64,000 nt of DNA from Pseudomonas sp. G2-4. Its GTDB lineage: Bacteria; Pseudomonadota; Gammaproteobacteria; Pseudomonadales; Pseudomonadaceae. Under the pieces are notes generated by a model. It saw only the letters and a list, made by a program, of their open reading frames with translations. It made no database searches and was not told the DNA's origin. The stretch is from assembly GCF_030064125.1 (NCBI RefSeq), contig NZ_CP125957.1, positions 806,001 through 870,000 on the forward strand, written 5' to 3'. Position 1 is the first letter of the stretch; each line of letters starts with the position of its first letter. The translations under genes and the position numbers were made by a program. Positions 1-8,963 of the stretch are shown here, in pieces.

Positions 1-63
1 CGCCTCCATGGCTGGGCGCTGGTCAGCAAGCCAGTCCAGCGCCTGTTGTGCCGTGGCGCTCAT
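1..63 (-). CDS. Partial CDS, probable second M20-type amidohydrolase/peptidase (N-terminus only)
   Basis: The first 21 codons of a minus-strand gene run off the left edge. The visible protein starts MSATAQQALDWLADQRPAME, which resembles the N-terminus of M20 peptidases of the glutamate carboxypeptidase type; this is a weak match on few residues. Its ATG overlaps the stop of the upstream M20 peptidase gene in an ATGA arrangement, so it is very likely the last visible gene of the peptide ABC-transporter operon. No catalytic residue lies inside the window, so function is inferred from context only. Confidence 0.5.
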   Translation of the reverse strand, partial: MSATAQQALDWLADQRPAMEA

Positions 64-1484
64 TGCGCCTGCTCCCGCAACTGATGTTCCTGGGTCAGGC
101 GTGCCGCGTCGTTGCCCAGGTCCCAGAACAGCCCGGCCATGATTTGCAGGCTTTCCTTGACCACCGGTGCCAGCAAGTGCTCGTTCGGTGCATGTTGCGA
201 GCAGGCCGGGTACGAATGCGGCACCCATAATGTTGGCAGGCCGAGCACGTCCGCGAACACATCGTTGGGCAGCGAGCCACCGAGGTTTGGCAGCAGCGCA
301 GGTTTTTTGCCGGTGGTCTGTGCCAAGGAGCTGAGCGCCCAATTGACCCATGGGCTTTGCGGGTCCAGCCGCGTGGCATGCATCACATCGATGCGGCTTT
401 GCTTGACCTCGACATTGCTGAAACCATGGGCATCCAGGTGGGCGCGCACCGCCGGGATAAAGGTCGTGTAGTCGCTGTTCACTACGAAACGGATATGGCA
501 GTGGGCGTTGGCCTTGCCGGGGATTGCATGCACGGGGGCGTCCGGGTTGCCGGTCTTGAAGGCGATGACGTCGAGGGTGTTCCAGCCGAACACTTTTTCG
601 CTCAGCGAGAGCTCGGGGTTACCCCAGTTGGCGTCGATTTCCGGATCGCCCGGTCCGCCACCGACGTCAATGTCGGCCAGTGCCTGGCGAACCGGCTCAG
701 GCAGTGTCTCGGGCATCAGCCCCGCCACTTTTACCCGACCGTGTTCATCGACCATGCTCGCGATGGCATTGGCCAGAATGATGCCAGGGTTGGCCAGCAA
801 CCCGCCCCAATTGCCAGAGTGATGAGCGCCTTCGCGCAAATTGACCACCAGCTCGAAGTTGAACACCCCGCGTGAGCCGAGAAAAATCGTCGGTCGTGAG
901 GCCGCCAGGCGCGGGCCATCCGAGGCGATGAAAATATCCGCGGCGAGCTCTTTACTGTGCGCGGCACAGAATGCATTCAAGCCCGGCGAGCCTTCTTCTT
1001 CACCCATTTCCAGCAGCAATTTGACGTTGAACCCCAGCTTGCCGTTGCGCGCCTTGAGCGTTTGCTCCAGCGCGGTCAGGTTGATCAGGTGCTGGCCTTT
1101 GTTATCCGCCGTGCCGCGGCCGTACCAGCGATCGCCTTCAGCAATGACTTGCCACGGCGACAGGCCTTCACGCCATTGCGCTTCATAGCCGCGCACCACA
1201 TCACCGTGGCCGTAGCTGAGCACGGTCGGCAGTTCCGGATCCTCAATGCGCGTGGCGATCATGAAAGGGCCGCGCTCTGCCACCGGGTTGTCATAGATCT
1301 TGACGCTGAAACCCATCGCCTCGACATGGGGGGTGATGAAGTCATTGAGGTAGCGATACAACTCGGGCCGGCTGTCCGTTGCCTGGCTTTCGGTGTGCAA
1401 GGCGACGCTACGTTCGAGCAGATTGAAAAAAGCGCCGTTATCAAATTGCTCGGTGGTGTTGCTGATGGCCAGTGAACGACTCAT
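60..1484 (-). CDS. M20 family metallopeptidase
   Basis: This 474-residue protein has the M20 di-zinc signature: GHGDVV at 92–97 (metal His93, catalytic Asp95), YGRGTADNKG at 121–130 (bridging Asp127) and GEEEGS at 161–166 (general-base and ligand Glu). A dimerisation domain follows around residues 210–370, and His433 region HSYPACSQHAPNE supplies late ligands. M20 enzymes cleave dipeptides or N-acyl amino acids in the cytoplasm. The start overlaps the upstream ATPase stop by 4 bp (ATGA), tying it to the dipeptide-type ABC transporter; it probably hydrolyses the imported substrate. The exact substrate cannot be read from the sequence. Confidence 0.9.
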   Translation of the reverse strand: MSRSLAISNTTEQFDNGAFFNLLERSVALHTESQATDSRPELYRYLNDFITPHVEAMGFSVKIYDNPVAERGPFMIATRIEDPELPTVLSYGHGDVVRGYEAQWREGLSPWQVIAEGDRWYGRGTADNKGQHLINLTALEQTLKARNGKLGFNVKLLLEMGEEEGSPGLNAFCAAHSKELAADIFIASDGPRLAASRPTIFLGSRGVFNFELVVNLREGAHHSGNWGGLLANPGIILANAIASMVDEHGRVKVAGLMPETLPEPVRQALADIDVGGGPGDPEIDANWGNPELSLSEKVFGWNTLDVIAFKTGNPDAPVHAIPGKANAHCHIRFVVNSDYTTFIPAVRAHLDAHGFSNVEVKQSRIDVMHATRLDPQSPWVNWALSSLAQTTGKKPALLPNLGGSLPNDVFADVLGLPTLWVPHSYPACSQHAPNEHLLAPVVKESLQIMAGLFWDLGNDAARLTQEHQLREQAQ

Positions 1485-2470
1485 GAGTGGACAAGCTCCA
1501 GTGTTTGGGCAGGAATGTCGTGAAGGTGGCAGCGCACATTGCCGCCGATAATCGGATCATTGGCCGGGTAGGCCGTTTTGCAGGGGGCGAAGCAGCTCGG
1601 GCAGCGCGGATGAAAGGCGCAACCGGACGGCGGTGACATCGGATTGGGGAAGGACCCGTGCAGGCCGATTTCGGGAATGCCCAGGCGCGGATCGGGCGTG
1701 AGCACCGAATCCAACAAGGCGCGGGTATAAGGGTGGCCGGGTTTAGCGAATAACGATTCGCGGGTGCGTTCTTCGACGATGCGCCCCAGGTACATCACCG
1801 CGACCCGATCGGCGAGGTGTTCGATGACCGCCAGGTTATGGCTGATCAGTAGATAGGTCAGGCCGAATTCGCGCTTGAGGTCTTGCAGCAGGTTGAGAAT
1901 CTGCGCCTGCACTGAAACGTCCAGCGCCGAGGTGGGTTCGTCGCAGATCAACACATCAGGGCGCATGATCAACGCCCGGGCAATGGCCACCCGTTGCCGC
2001 TGGCCGCCGGACAGTTGGCTCGGATAGCTGTCGATGACCCGTTTGGGCAGGCCGACCACATCGAGCATCTCCTCGGTCTTCTTGCGCCGCTCGGCGGTGC
2101 TGCCAATGTCATGCACGATCAGCGGCAGGGTCACGATTTCGCGCAGCGTTTTGCGTGGGTTCAGCGAGGAATACGGGTCCTGGAATATTGGCTGGATGTG
2201 CCGGGACATTTCCTTGCGATCAGTCGCCGCCAGATGTTTGCCATTGACCAGCACATCGCCGCTGGTTGGCGGCAACAGACCGAGCAGCATCTTTGCCAGG
2301 GTACTTTTTCCGCAACCGGACTCGCCTACCAGGCCAAGGGTCTCGCCACGCATCAGGCGCAGGGAAACACCATCGACGGCCTTCAGGGTGGCGGCGGGTT
2401 TGAAAAAGCCCTTGTTGATCCGAAACTCGCGACGGATGTCGCACAGCTCCAACGCGATGTCTTTTTTCAT
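1481..2470 (-). CDS. Peptide/opine ABC transporter ATP-binding protein (DppF/OppF-like)
   Basis: A 329-residue ABC ATPase with Walker [10 protein letters not shown] (49–57), Q-loop, signature [15 protein letters not shown] and Walker [12 protein letters not shown]. The C-terminal extension with spaced cysteines ([14 protein letters not shown]) is typical of oligopeptide transporter ATPases, some of which carry an Fe-S cluster there. I start it at the ATG that overlaps the stop of the paired ATPase (ATGA) rather than at a longer upstream frame inside that gene. It would pair with the other ATPase under the two permeases to energise import. Confidence 0.92.
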   Translation of the reverse strand: MKKDIALELCDIRREFRINKGFFKPAATLKAVDGVSLRLMRGETLGLVGESGCGKSTLAKMLLGLLPPTSGDVLVNGKHLAATDRKEMSRHIQPIFQDPYSSLNPRKTLREIVTLPLIVHDIGSTAERRKKTEEMLDVVGLPKRVIDSYPSQLSGGQRQRVAIARALIMRPDVLICDEPTSALDVSVQAQILNLLQDLKREFGLTYLLISHNLAVIEHLADRVAVMYLGRIVEERTRESLFAKPGHPYTRALLDSVLTPDPRLGIPEIGLHGSFPNPMSPPSGCAFHPRCPSCFAPCKTAYPANDPIIGGNVRCHLHDIPAQTLELVHS

Positions 2471-3483
2471 GACCGTGCCCTCTCTTGAAGGCGAATCGGT
2501 GCCGGGGCCGGAGCGGCGAACAGGCAGCGCGCCATGTGGCCGTCCTGTTCGATTTCGGGGATGTTTTGCGCGCAGGCCGCTATCGCCTGAGCGCAACGAT
2601 TGCGGAATGCACAACCTTGCTGTTCGCCCACCAGGCTCGGCACCAGCCCTGGAATCGAACCCAGTGCCTCACCCGGTTGGGTCCGGCCAGGGATTGGAAT
2701 ACTCGCCAGCAGACCACGGGTGTACGGATGCTGCGGGTTCTCGAACAGTTGCAGGGCAGGGGCGGTTTCGACGATTTCCCCGGCATACATCACCGCGACC
2801 CGATCGGCGATCCGAGCCACCAGCCCAAGGTCGTGGGTGATGAAAATCACCGCCAGGCCGAATTCTTTCTGGATGTCGCGGATCAAGCGCAGGATCTGCG
2901 CTTGGATGGTCACGTCCAGGGCCGTGGTGGGTTCATCAGCGATGATCAGGTCCGGCTCGCACATCAACGCCATGGCGATGATCACCCGCTGGCGCAGACC
3001 TCCAGACAGTTGATGCGGATACTGGCGCAAGCGCTCGGTGGCATTGCTGATTCCGACTTTCTCCAGCATCTGCGCGGCGCGTGCCAGGGCATCCTTGCGT
3101 GACACCTTGCGATGCTGAGTCAACACTTCGCTGAGCTGATCGCCAATGCTGTAGGCCGGGTTCAGCGAGGTCATCGGTTCCTGGAAGATCATCGCCAGAC
3201 GGTTACCGCGCAGGTCGCACATGCGCCGTTCGCTCTGGCCGAGCATGTCGATGCCGTCCAGTGTCAGCCGGGACGCGGTGCGTTTGGCCTTGCGTGGCAA
3301 CAGGTCCATGAGCGCCAGCGAGGTCAGGGATTTACCGCAGCCGGACTCGCCGACGATACACAGCATTTCACCGCGCTCGACTTCAAAATCCAGACCGCGC
3401 ACGGCATGCAGCATGTCATCTGGCGTCGGGCTGTTGCCCATGGGGATGTCCACGCGCAGGTTTTCAACATGGAGTAGTGCCAT
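2467..3483 (-). CDS. Peptide ABC transporter ATP-binding protein (DppD/OppD-like)
   Basis: A 338-residue ABC ATPase with Walker A GESGCGKS (45–52), signature [15 protein letters not shown] and Walker [13 protein letters not shown]. The C-terminal oligopeptide-transport domain carries the usual cysteines ([15 protein letters not shown]). It is the first ATPase of the operon, 33 bp downstream of the DppC-like permease, and overlaps the next ATPase by 4 bp. Two different ATPases are normal for dipeptide, oligopeptide and glutathione importers. The substrate is not evident. Confidence 0.92.
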   Translation of the reverse strand: MALLHVENLRVDIPMGNSPTPDDMLHAVRGLDFEVERGEMLCIVGESGCGKSLTSLALMDLLPRKAKRTASRLTLDGIDMLGQSERRMCDLRGNRLAMIFQEPMTSLNPAYSIGDQLSEVLTQHRKVSRKDALARAAQMLEKVGISNATERLRQYPHQLSGGLRQRVIIAMALMCEPDLIIADEPTTALDVTIQAQILRLIRDIQKEFGLAVIFITHDLGLVARIADRVAVMYAGEIVETAPALQLFENPQHPYTRGLLASIPIPGRTQPGEALGSIPGLVPSLVGEQQGCAFRNRCAQAIAACAQNIPEIEQDGHMARCLFAAPAPAPIRLQERARS

Positions 3484-3516
3484 TGTTCGGTACCCTCTAT
3501 CAGTTACGGCGGTCTA

Positions 3517-4419
3517 TCAGTTACGGCCGTCGGGCAGGATCAGATCGCGCAGGCCATCGCCGACCAGGTTGATGCCCAGCACCAGAATCATCAGGGCGAC
3601 GCCGGGAATGGCGATGACCCACGGGGAAAAGAACATGTAGGGTTTGCCTTCAGCGATCATCAAACCCCAGGACGGCGTCGGCGGCTGCACGCCAACGCCG
3701 AGGAATGACAGGGCCGACTCCAGCAGGATCGCGTGGGCCATTTCCAGCGTCGCGACGACGATCAGCGCGCCGACCAGGTTGGGCAGGATTTCACTGACCA
3801 GAATGCGCAGGGTCGAGCAGCCAAGTGCCTGGGCCGATGCCACATATTCAGCGTCGCGAATCTGTTGCACCGAAGCCCTGACCACCACCGCGAAGCGATC
3901 CCATAACAGGCAGCCGAGCAGCACGATGACCACTTTCAGTGAACCGCCCATCAGCGAGGCCGAGGCCAGCGCGACCATTACGACCGGCATCGCCAGCCGG
4001 GTGGTGATCAGGTAGCTGATAAACGCATCGACCTTGCCGCCGTAGTAACCGGCCAACAGCCCCATGACGGTGCCGATAAAGCCGGAAATCAGCGCCGCCG
4101 CAATGCCGATGAACAGTGAAATACGGGCGCCGTAGAGCAATCGCGACAGGTAATCCCGGCCCAGTTTGTCGGTGCCGAGGACGTATTCCCAGGTGCCGTT
4201 GGCCATCCATACCGGCGGTTTCATGCGCAGCATCACGTCCTGCGCATAAGGGTCGTAAGGTGCCAGCCACGGCGCGAACAGTGCACCGGCGAAGATGATC
4301 AGCAACAACGCCGCGCCGATGGCGAAACCACGGTGACGAAAGCTCTTGCCAAGGACTCGGCCCAGGCTGCTCGGGGGTGGCAGGTAGTCATTGATCGCGA
4401 GGGTCGTGGGGGTGCTCAT
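3517..4419 (-). CDS. Peptide ABC transporter permease (DppC-like)
   Basis: A 300-residue inner-membrane protein with an N-terminal anchor helix (about 34–54) followed by the BPD_transp_1 domain. The EAA loop is visible (EYVASAQALGCSTLRILVSE). The extended N-terminus before helix 1 (OppC_N) separates DppC-type from DppB-type permeases. It follows the DppB-like permease by 9 bp and precedes the ATPases. The end of the gene carries a near-perfect 17-bp tandem duplication over the stop codon (3497–3530). Confidence 0.92.
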   Translation of the reverse strand: MSTPTTLAINDYLPPPSSLGRVLGKSFRHRGFAIGAALLLIIFAGALFAPWLAPYDPYAQDVMLRMKPPVWMANGTWEYVLGTDKLGRDYLSRLLYGARISLFIGIAAALISGFIGTVMGLLAGYYGGKVDAFISYLITTRLAMPVVMVALASASLMGGSLKVVIVLLGCLLWDRFAVVVRASVQQIRDAEYVASAQALGCSTLRILVSEILPNLVGALIVVATLEMAHAILLESALSFLGVGVQPPTPSWGLMIAEGKPYMFFSPWVIAIPGVALMILVLGINLVGDGLRDLILPDGRN

Positions 4420-4428
4420 GTAAACCTC

Positions 4429-5346
4429 CTAGCGCACGCGAATGCGCGGGTCGAGCAGTGCGTTGAGCACATCGGCCAGCAAGGTGAGGATGATGTAGAT
4501 CACCGCAATCAGCAGGACCACGGCCTGTACCACCGGAAAGTCGTCACGGGCGATGGCGTCCCAGGCGAGTTGTCCGATGCCTTGCAGGGAGAACACCGTT
4601 TCGATCACCACCGAACCGCCGAGCATGAACCCGAACTCCACCGCCGCCAGCGCGACGACCGGAATCAAGGCGTTGCGCAGTGCGTGCTTGAACAGCACGC
4701 GGGCAGGGCGCAGGCCCTTGGCGCGGGCGGTGCGGATGTAATCGGAACTGAGCACATCAAGCATGCCGGCGCGGGTCAGGCGCATGATTGCCGGCGTCGC
4801 GTAGTAGCCCAAGGCAATGGCCGGCATGACGAAGTGCAGCAGGGTCGAGTTGCCGGACACCGGCAGCCACTTGAGCGTCACCGCGAATACCACGATCAAC
4901 ATCAGCGCAAACCAGAAACTAGGCATTGCCTGACCCAGCACCGCAATGCTCAAGGCCAGTCGGTCAACCCAGGTGTCGCGCTTGACCGCCGCCAGCACGC
5001 CCAGCGGAATCGCCACCAGCAAGGCGATGCCCAGCGCCATGGCCCCTAGCCCGAGGGTAATCGGCAAGCGGCTGACGACGAGGTTGTAGACCGATTCCTG
5101 GAAGAAAAAAGAGTTGCCCAGGTCCAGCCGCAACAAATCACCCAGCCAGTTGAAGTACTGGGTCGGTAGCGGTTTGTTCAAACCGTATTGCACGCGGATC
5201 TGTTCGATCTGTTCGCTCGTGGCTTCCGGTCCGCCAATGGCCGTGGCCAGGTCGCCGGACAGGTGCAAAAGAGAAAAGCTGATCACCGACACGGTAATGG
5301 CAACGCAAACAGCGATGCCCAGACGGCGCAGAAGGAATCCAAGCAT
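4429..5346 (-). CDS. Peptide ABC transporter permease (DppB-like)
   Basis: A 305-residue inner-membrane permease with helix 1 near the N-terminus (LGIAVCVAITVSVISFSLL), the periplasmic loop typical of DppB, and an EAA loop (DYIRTARAKGLRPARVLFKH). I prefer the ATG at 5346, which has GAGGA eight bases upstream, over an ATG seven codons earlier that overlaps that Shine–Dalgarno. Together with the DppC-like protein it forms the membrane channel. It is about 105 bp downstream of the binding-protein gene. Confidence 0.9.
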   Translation of the reverse strand: MLGFLLRRLGIAVCVAITVSVISFSLLHLSGDLATAIGGPEATSEQIEQIRVQYGLNKPLPTQYFNWLGDLLRLDLGNSFFFQESVYNLVVSRLPITLGLGAMALGIALLVAIPLGVLAAVKRDTWVDRLALSIAVLGQAMPSFWFALMLIVVFAVTLKWLPVSGNSTLLHFVMPAIALGYYATPAIMRLTRAGMLDVLSSDYIRTARAKGLRPARVLFKHALRNALIPVVALAAVEFGFMLGGSVVIETVFSLQGIGQLAWDAIARDDFPVVQAVVLLIAVIYIILTLLADVLNALLDPRIRVR

Positions 5347-5450
5347 GGCAAGTTTCCTCATATCCAATGGATGACATGGGTGAGGAGGTGTCCTTGGTGC
5401 GGGTCAGTCCGCAGCCACGGCACCTCTCGATGAATCCGCTCGGTTACGGA

Positions 5451-6971
5451 TTATTTCCAACTGGACTGGACGAAACGCGGCAGCTCATCCGGGTACGGCG
5501 TGAAGGCGAGTTCGGCGGTGTAGGCGTAGTTCATCGAGTAGTTGAACAGCGGCGCCCAGTACGCCTGTTCGCTGATGCGCTGCAACGCCTTGCGGTAGTT
5601 GTCCTTGCGCACTTGCGGGTCGAGGGCATTGTCGGCGGCCTGCAACCAGCCCTGGACTTGTGGGTCCTTGATGTTGTCGTCCGGGTTGCCCTTGAACCAG
5701 GTACCGGCCGACGCCGAGGTGTCGAGGATCGAGAACGAGCCCCAGGCCTGAAACGACATGGGTACCTTGCCGCCGCGTTGCTGATCGCGCAGGGCGGCGT
5801 ACTTCAAGTAGCGGAGCTTGGCGTTGATGCCCACGGCGCGCAGGTTACCGATGATGGCTTCGACGTAATCACGGTCGCGATAAGCGAAGATTTCTGTCTC
5901 GAAGCCATTTGGGTAGCCCGCTTCGGCGAGCAGCGCCTTGGCCTTGGCCGGGTCATAGTTGTAGACCGTGGCCGCCGTGGTATCGCAGCCGAACTGGCCT
6001 GGATAACAGGCAACCTGCAAGGGTTTGGCTTCGCCACCCACCAATTGCGTGGCCAGCGCATTGCGGTTGATCGCATGGTTGATGGCCTGACGCACCTTGA
6101 GGTGCTTCATCGGCGAGTTTTCAGTGGAGGTGCCCCGGGCATCAAGAATCAGGAAACCGATGCGCATGGTTTCGCCGCTGGTCACGGTGAGATTCGGTAT
6201 ACCTTTGAGGTCGATTGCCTGATCCGAGGTGACGCGCCAGATCCAGTCGACACCGCCGGTCATCAACTCGGCCAGGCGGGTTTCTGCATCCGGGATTACC
6301 CGAAACTTGAGGTGAGCGATATGTGGCTTGCCTTGTGGGCTGTCCGGGAAGTAGTCCTTGTTGATCTCCATGCTCACGCCTTCGCCAGCCACCACCGACA
6401 CGGCTTTATACGGCCCGGTTCCGATTGGTTTGCGACTGAATTCGGCCAGGCCGACTTTCTCGAAGTACTGCTTGGGGAACATCGGAACGGCGTTGGACAG
6501 GTATTCCAGTGCCGGAGGGAAAGGTTTCTTCAAGTACAGGCGGACGCTGTAGTCACCGGTTTTTTCGGCGCTCTTGATCCAGTCTACGTTTTGCACGGTA
6601 ACGACCTTCGCTTCGGGCGACACCACGTAGTTGAGGGTGAACACCACGTCGTCGGCGGTGAAGGCGTCACCGTTGTGAAATTTGACGCCTTTGCGCAGCT
6701 CAAAGTCGATGGTGGTGTCGTCGACCTGTTTCCAGCCAGTGGCCAACATGGGTTGGTATTCGCCGCTGTTGGGATCGCGGTAGATCAGGTTGTCCCAGAT
6801 CAGCCGGGCGAGAATCACGCCTTCGCGTAAATCGTTGTGATAGGGGCTGATGTTTTCAGGCTCGCTGTCGGAAGCGTAAACCAGGGTGTCGTTGGCTTTA
6901 CCGGCATGAGCCGGAAAACTGCTGATGAGGCCCATCAGCGCAATACTGCAGGCGAAACCTTTGATGCCCAT
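5451..6971 (-). CDS. ABC transporter periplasmic substrate-binding protein, family 5
   Basis: A 506-residue SBP_bac_5 protein with a Sec signal peptide ending near Ala23 (FPAHA). Family hallmarks are LRKGVKFHNGDAFTADDV around residue 95 and the two-lobe layout with KVRQAINHAINR. It would bind a peptide, opine or glutathione-like ligand in the periplasm and deliver it to the permeases downstream. It is the promoter-proximal gene of the operon and lies head-to-head with the LysR regulator, the common arrangement for ligand-induced uptake operons. Confidence 0.92.
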   Translation of the reverse strand: MGIKGFACSIALMGLISSFPAHAGKANDTLVYASDSEPENISPYHNDLREGVILARLIWDNLIYRDPNSGEYQPMLATGWKQVDDTTIDFELRKGVKFHNGDAFTADDVVFTLNYVVSPEAKVVTVQNVDWIKSAEKTGDYSVRLYLKKPFPPALEYLSNAVPMFPKQYFEKVGLAEFSRKPIGTGPYKAVSVVAGEGVSMEINKDYFPDSPQGKPHIAHLKFRVIPDAETRLAELMTGGVDWIWRVTSDQAIDLKGIPNLTVTSGETMRIGFLILDARGTSTENSPMKHLKVRQAINHAINRNALATQLVGGEAKPLQVACYPGQFGCDTTAATVYNYDPAKAKALLAEAGYPNGFETEIFAYRDRDYVEAIIGNLRAVGINAKLRYLKYAALRDQQRGGKVPMSFQAWGSFSILDTSASAGTWFKGNPDDNIKDPQVQGWLQAADNALDPQVRKDNYRKALQRISEQAYWAPLFNYSMNYAYTAELAFTPYPDELPRFVQSSWK

Positions 6972-7157
6972 GCCGTCGTCTCCGTTGGCGAGAGTGGTTG
7001 AATCAAAGGGCAGCGAATCGCAAACGCGTAAAGGAGGATAAAAGGATCAGGTCGTGTTTTTTTTGATCTGGACACGAATGTAGGGAAAGGCTATCAATGC
7101 CACAAGAATAATATTTCGATACTTCCTTTGCCGAAAAGGCAAACCTTGGGGGCGCCG
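6972..7157. promoter_or_regulatory. Divergent promoter region, ABC operon / LysR gene
   Basis: This AT-richer 186-bp gap separates the leftward binding-protein gene from the rightward LysR gene, so it must hold both promoters and probably the LysR operator. I cannot assign a specific T-N11-A box with confidence. Confidence 0.5.
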
Positions 7158-8075
7158 ATGCAGCTGTATGGTGTGCAGTCCACGGCACTGCGCTATTTTC
7201 TTGAAGTGGCGCGATGCGGATCGATCAGCGAAGCCTCGGTACGGCTGAACGTCGCGGCGTCAGCGGTGAGCCGGCAGATTTCCAAGCTTGAGTTGGCCCT
7301 GGATGCCAGCCTGTTCGAGCGTCGTGCCCGGGGCATGGTGCTGAGCGAGGCGGGCGCGCGACTGGCGGCTTATGCGCGCAAGTCGCAGCTTGAGGCCGAG
7401 CAGGTGGTGCTGGAAATCACCGAGTTGCACGGCTTGCAGCGAGGCCATGTGCACGTTGCCTGCTCGGAAGGTTTTGCACTGGAATACATGCCCAGCAGTA
7501 TTAGCGCGTTCCGGCGTGAGTATCAGGGCATCCATTTCACATTGGAGGTCTGTGCGCCTGCGGATGCGACTGAGAAGGTGCGTTCCGGCGAAGCCGATCT
7601 GGCGATGACCTTCAGCCTGACGCCGCAAAAGGAAATCAAGGTCGAACATGTCCTGGGCGGGGCGATTTTTGCCGTGGTCTCCAATTCCCATCCTTTGGCC
7701 GGGCGTGAATCTGTCAGCCTCGCCGAGTTGCAACCCTGGCCCATTGCGTTACCCAAGGCCGATACCACGATAAGGCAACTGTTCGACATCTGTTGCGGTG
7801 TTCAGGGGTTGTTGTTCGACCCGGTGTTGACCACGAATTACGTTGCCTCGCTCTACAGCTTCGTCCGCGAAGAGGGGGGGATCAGCCTGGCCAGCGAAAT
7901 GACCTTGCACAAGCAGGTGGCAGACAAGGCACTCCAATGCTTGCCGATCCTGGATGAAGGCATGAAGGCACGGCGCATCGAACTGCAAAGCATGGCGGGA
8001 CGCAATTTACCGGCGGCGGTTTCTGCGTTCAGGGATTTTTTGATTGCTGGGTTGGCGAAGGCGAAGCGTCGTTGA
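7158..8075 (+). CDS. LysR-family transcriptional regulator
   Basis: A 305-residue LTTR: N-terminal winged helix-turn-helix at about 10–70 (ALRYFLEVARCGSISEASVR… then SAVSRQISKLE) and a LysR substrate-binding domain from about 95 on. I start it at ATG 7158 (MQLYGVQS) rather than an in-frame TTG at 7128, because the protein then begins just before the HTH as usual. It is divergent from the peptide ABC operon and probably controls it. Its 3' end lies 15 bp from the left attachment repeat, so it is the last core gene before the islands and was probably the original neighbour downstream of ssrA. Confidence 0.9.
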   Translation: MQLYGVQSTALRYFLEVARCGSISEASVRLNVAASAVSRQISKLELALDASLFERRARGMVLSEAGARLAAYARKSQLEAEQVVLEITELHGLQRGHVHVACSEGFALEYMPSSISAFRREYQGIHFTLEVCAPADATEKVRSGEADLAMTFSLTPQKEIKVEHVLGGAIFAVVSNSHPLAGRESVSLAELQPWPIALPKADTTIRQLFDICCGVQGLLFDPVLTTNYVASLYSFVREEGGISLASEMTLHKQVADKALQCLPILDEGMKARRIELQSMAGRNLPAAVSAFRDFLIAGLAKAKRR

Positions 8076-8089
8076 GAAGACGAGGTGGA

Positions 8090-8153
8090 TTTCAGGCACA
8101 AAAAAAGACGTCCGTGGACGTCTTTAGATGATGAAGTGGTGGGCCGGGGTAAT
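8090..8153. repeat. Attachment-site repeat copy A (left end of island II)
   Basis: Direct repeat of 64 bp, identical to 24332–24395 and sharing its first 53 bp with 44141–44193 at the ssrA 3' end. It holds the tmRNA terminator hairpin (AAAGACGTCC/GGACGTCTTT) and a CCACCA-like end (tggtgg on the plus strand). It marks the boundary between core DNA (LysR gene) and island II. Confidence 0.93.
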
Positions 8154-8154
8154 A

Positions 8155-8838
8155 TCAAATCGTTGCGGCAACCCTAAGTGCCAACTCTGTTCGGTTTGTC
8201 ACTTCTGCCTTGCGGAACAACGTATGGATCTGATTTCGGACCGTATTTGGGCTTGAGCCTAGTTCCCGGGCGATCTGCTTGTTGCTGATTCCGCTGGCGA
8301 CTAGCTTCAGAATTTCAACCTCCCGGGTCGTAAACTGATACCAATCCAGCCCTGCGCCTATCTGCTCGAGTGGTACACAAGGTTGGAAATCGTCAGCTGC
8401 GTGAATTTGAGCTGCATGTTGAACAAGTACTGTGACCAGGCTTTTGGCAGTTTCAACGTTGTTCCAGCGCTTAGTCGAACTAACGACTGCAAAGAGAAGG
8501 TTGTTCTCGTCGAGGTGGGTGGCGTGGACGGCAAACCTTCTACCAAGGGTCGGCTCCTGTAGGAGCAAGCGGCGTCCTATACACGTGCATTTGCCGAGGT
8601 CAATCAAGGACGGCGCTCTCACTGCAGCCCATAGGGCGAGCAGCGAAGCACAGTGGCTCTGCAGCGTTTCGGGCTCTTCGTGAATTTCGCCTTCGAGAAA
8701 AAGGATTTTCTTGAAGTGAACGGCGGGGCCATTCACAGAGGCGATACCAATGGCAGTGCAGTCCACGTCCAGGTCTAGAAAGGATGGCGTTCTTATGCTT
8801 GTTTGAAGCCCTTGCCAGCTGTTCCTGTCGCTTTCCAT
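8155..8838 (-). CDS. LuxR-type transcriptional regulator (GerE HTH at C-terminus)
   Basis: A 227-residue protein whose last 60 residues form a LuxR/GerE helix-turn-helix (FTTREVEILKLVASGISNKQ…SSPNTVRNQIHTLFRKAEV). The N-terminal about 160 residues show no family I recognise; no receiver aspartate pattern is evident. I start at ATG 8838, preceded by GGGAGAG, instead of a frame 17 codons longer. It is the last gene of the leftward island II operon, 125 bp beyond the ArsM-like gene, and its stop almost touches the attachment repeat. It is the only regulator in the island (no ArsR was found) and is the natural candidate to control the arsenic/lipid genes. Confidence 0.85.
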   Translation of the reverse strand: MESDRNSWQGLQTSIRTPSFLDLDVDCTAIGIASVNGPAVHFKKILFLEGEIHEEPETLQSHCASLLALWAAVRAPSLIDLGKCTCIGRRLLLQEPTLGRRFAVHATHLDENNLLFAVVSSTKRWNNVETAKSLVTVLVQHAAQIHAADDFQPCVPLEQIGAGLDWYQFTTREVEILKLVASGISNKQIARELGSSPNTVRNQIHTLFRKAEVTNRTELALRVAATI

Positions 8839-8963
8839 ATTCGCTCTCCCTGCCCGATGTAAGCACATCAGGAGCCTGGTTTCAGACACCTGATGTGCTT
8901 TGGACTTTGATTATATGGCCAAATGGTATCCCTCGCGACAGGCGTCGGCCGATTGGTACTGGT

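Noticed and set aside
8141..8153. tRNA-like acceptor end (CCCCGGCCCACCA) at att copies A and B
   Set aside because: No T-loop or other tRNA/tmRNA parts follow; it is only the attachment-site copy of the ssrA end.
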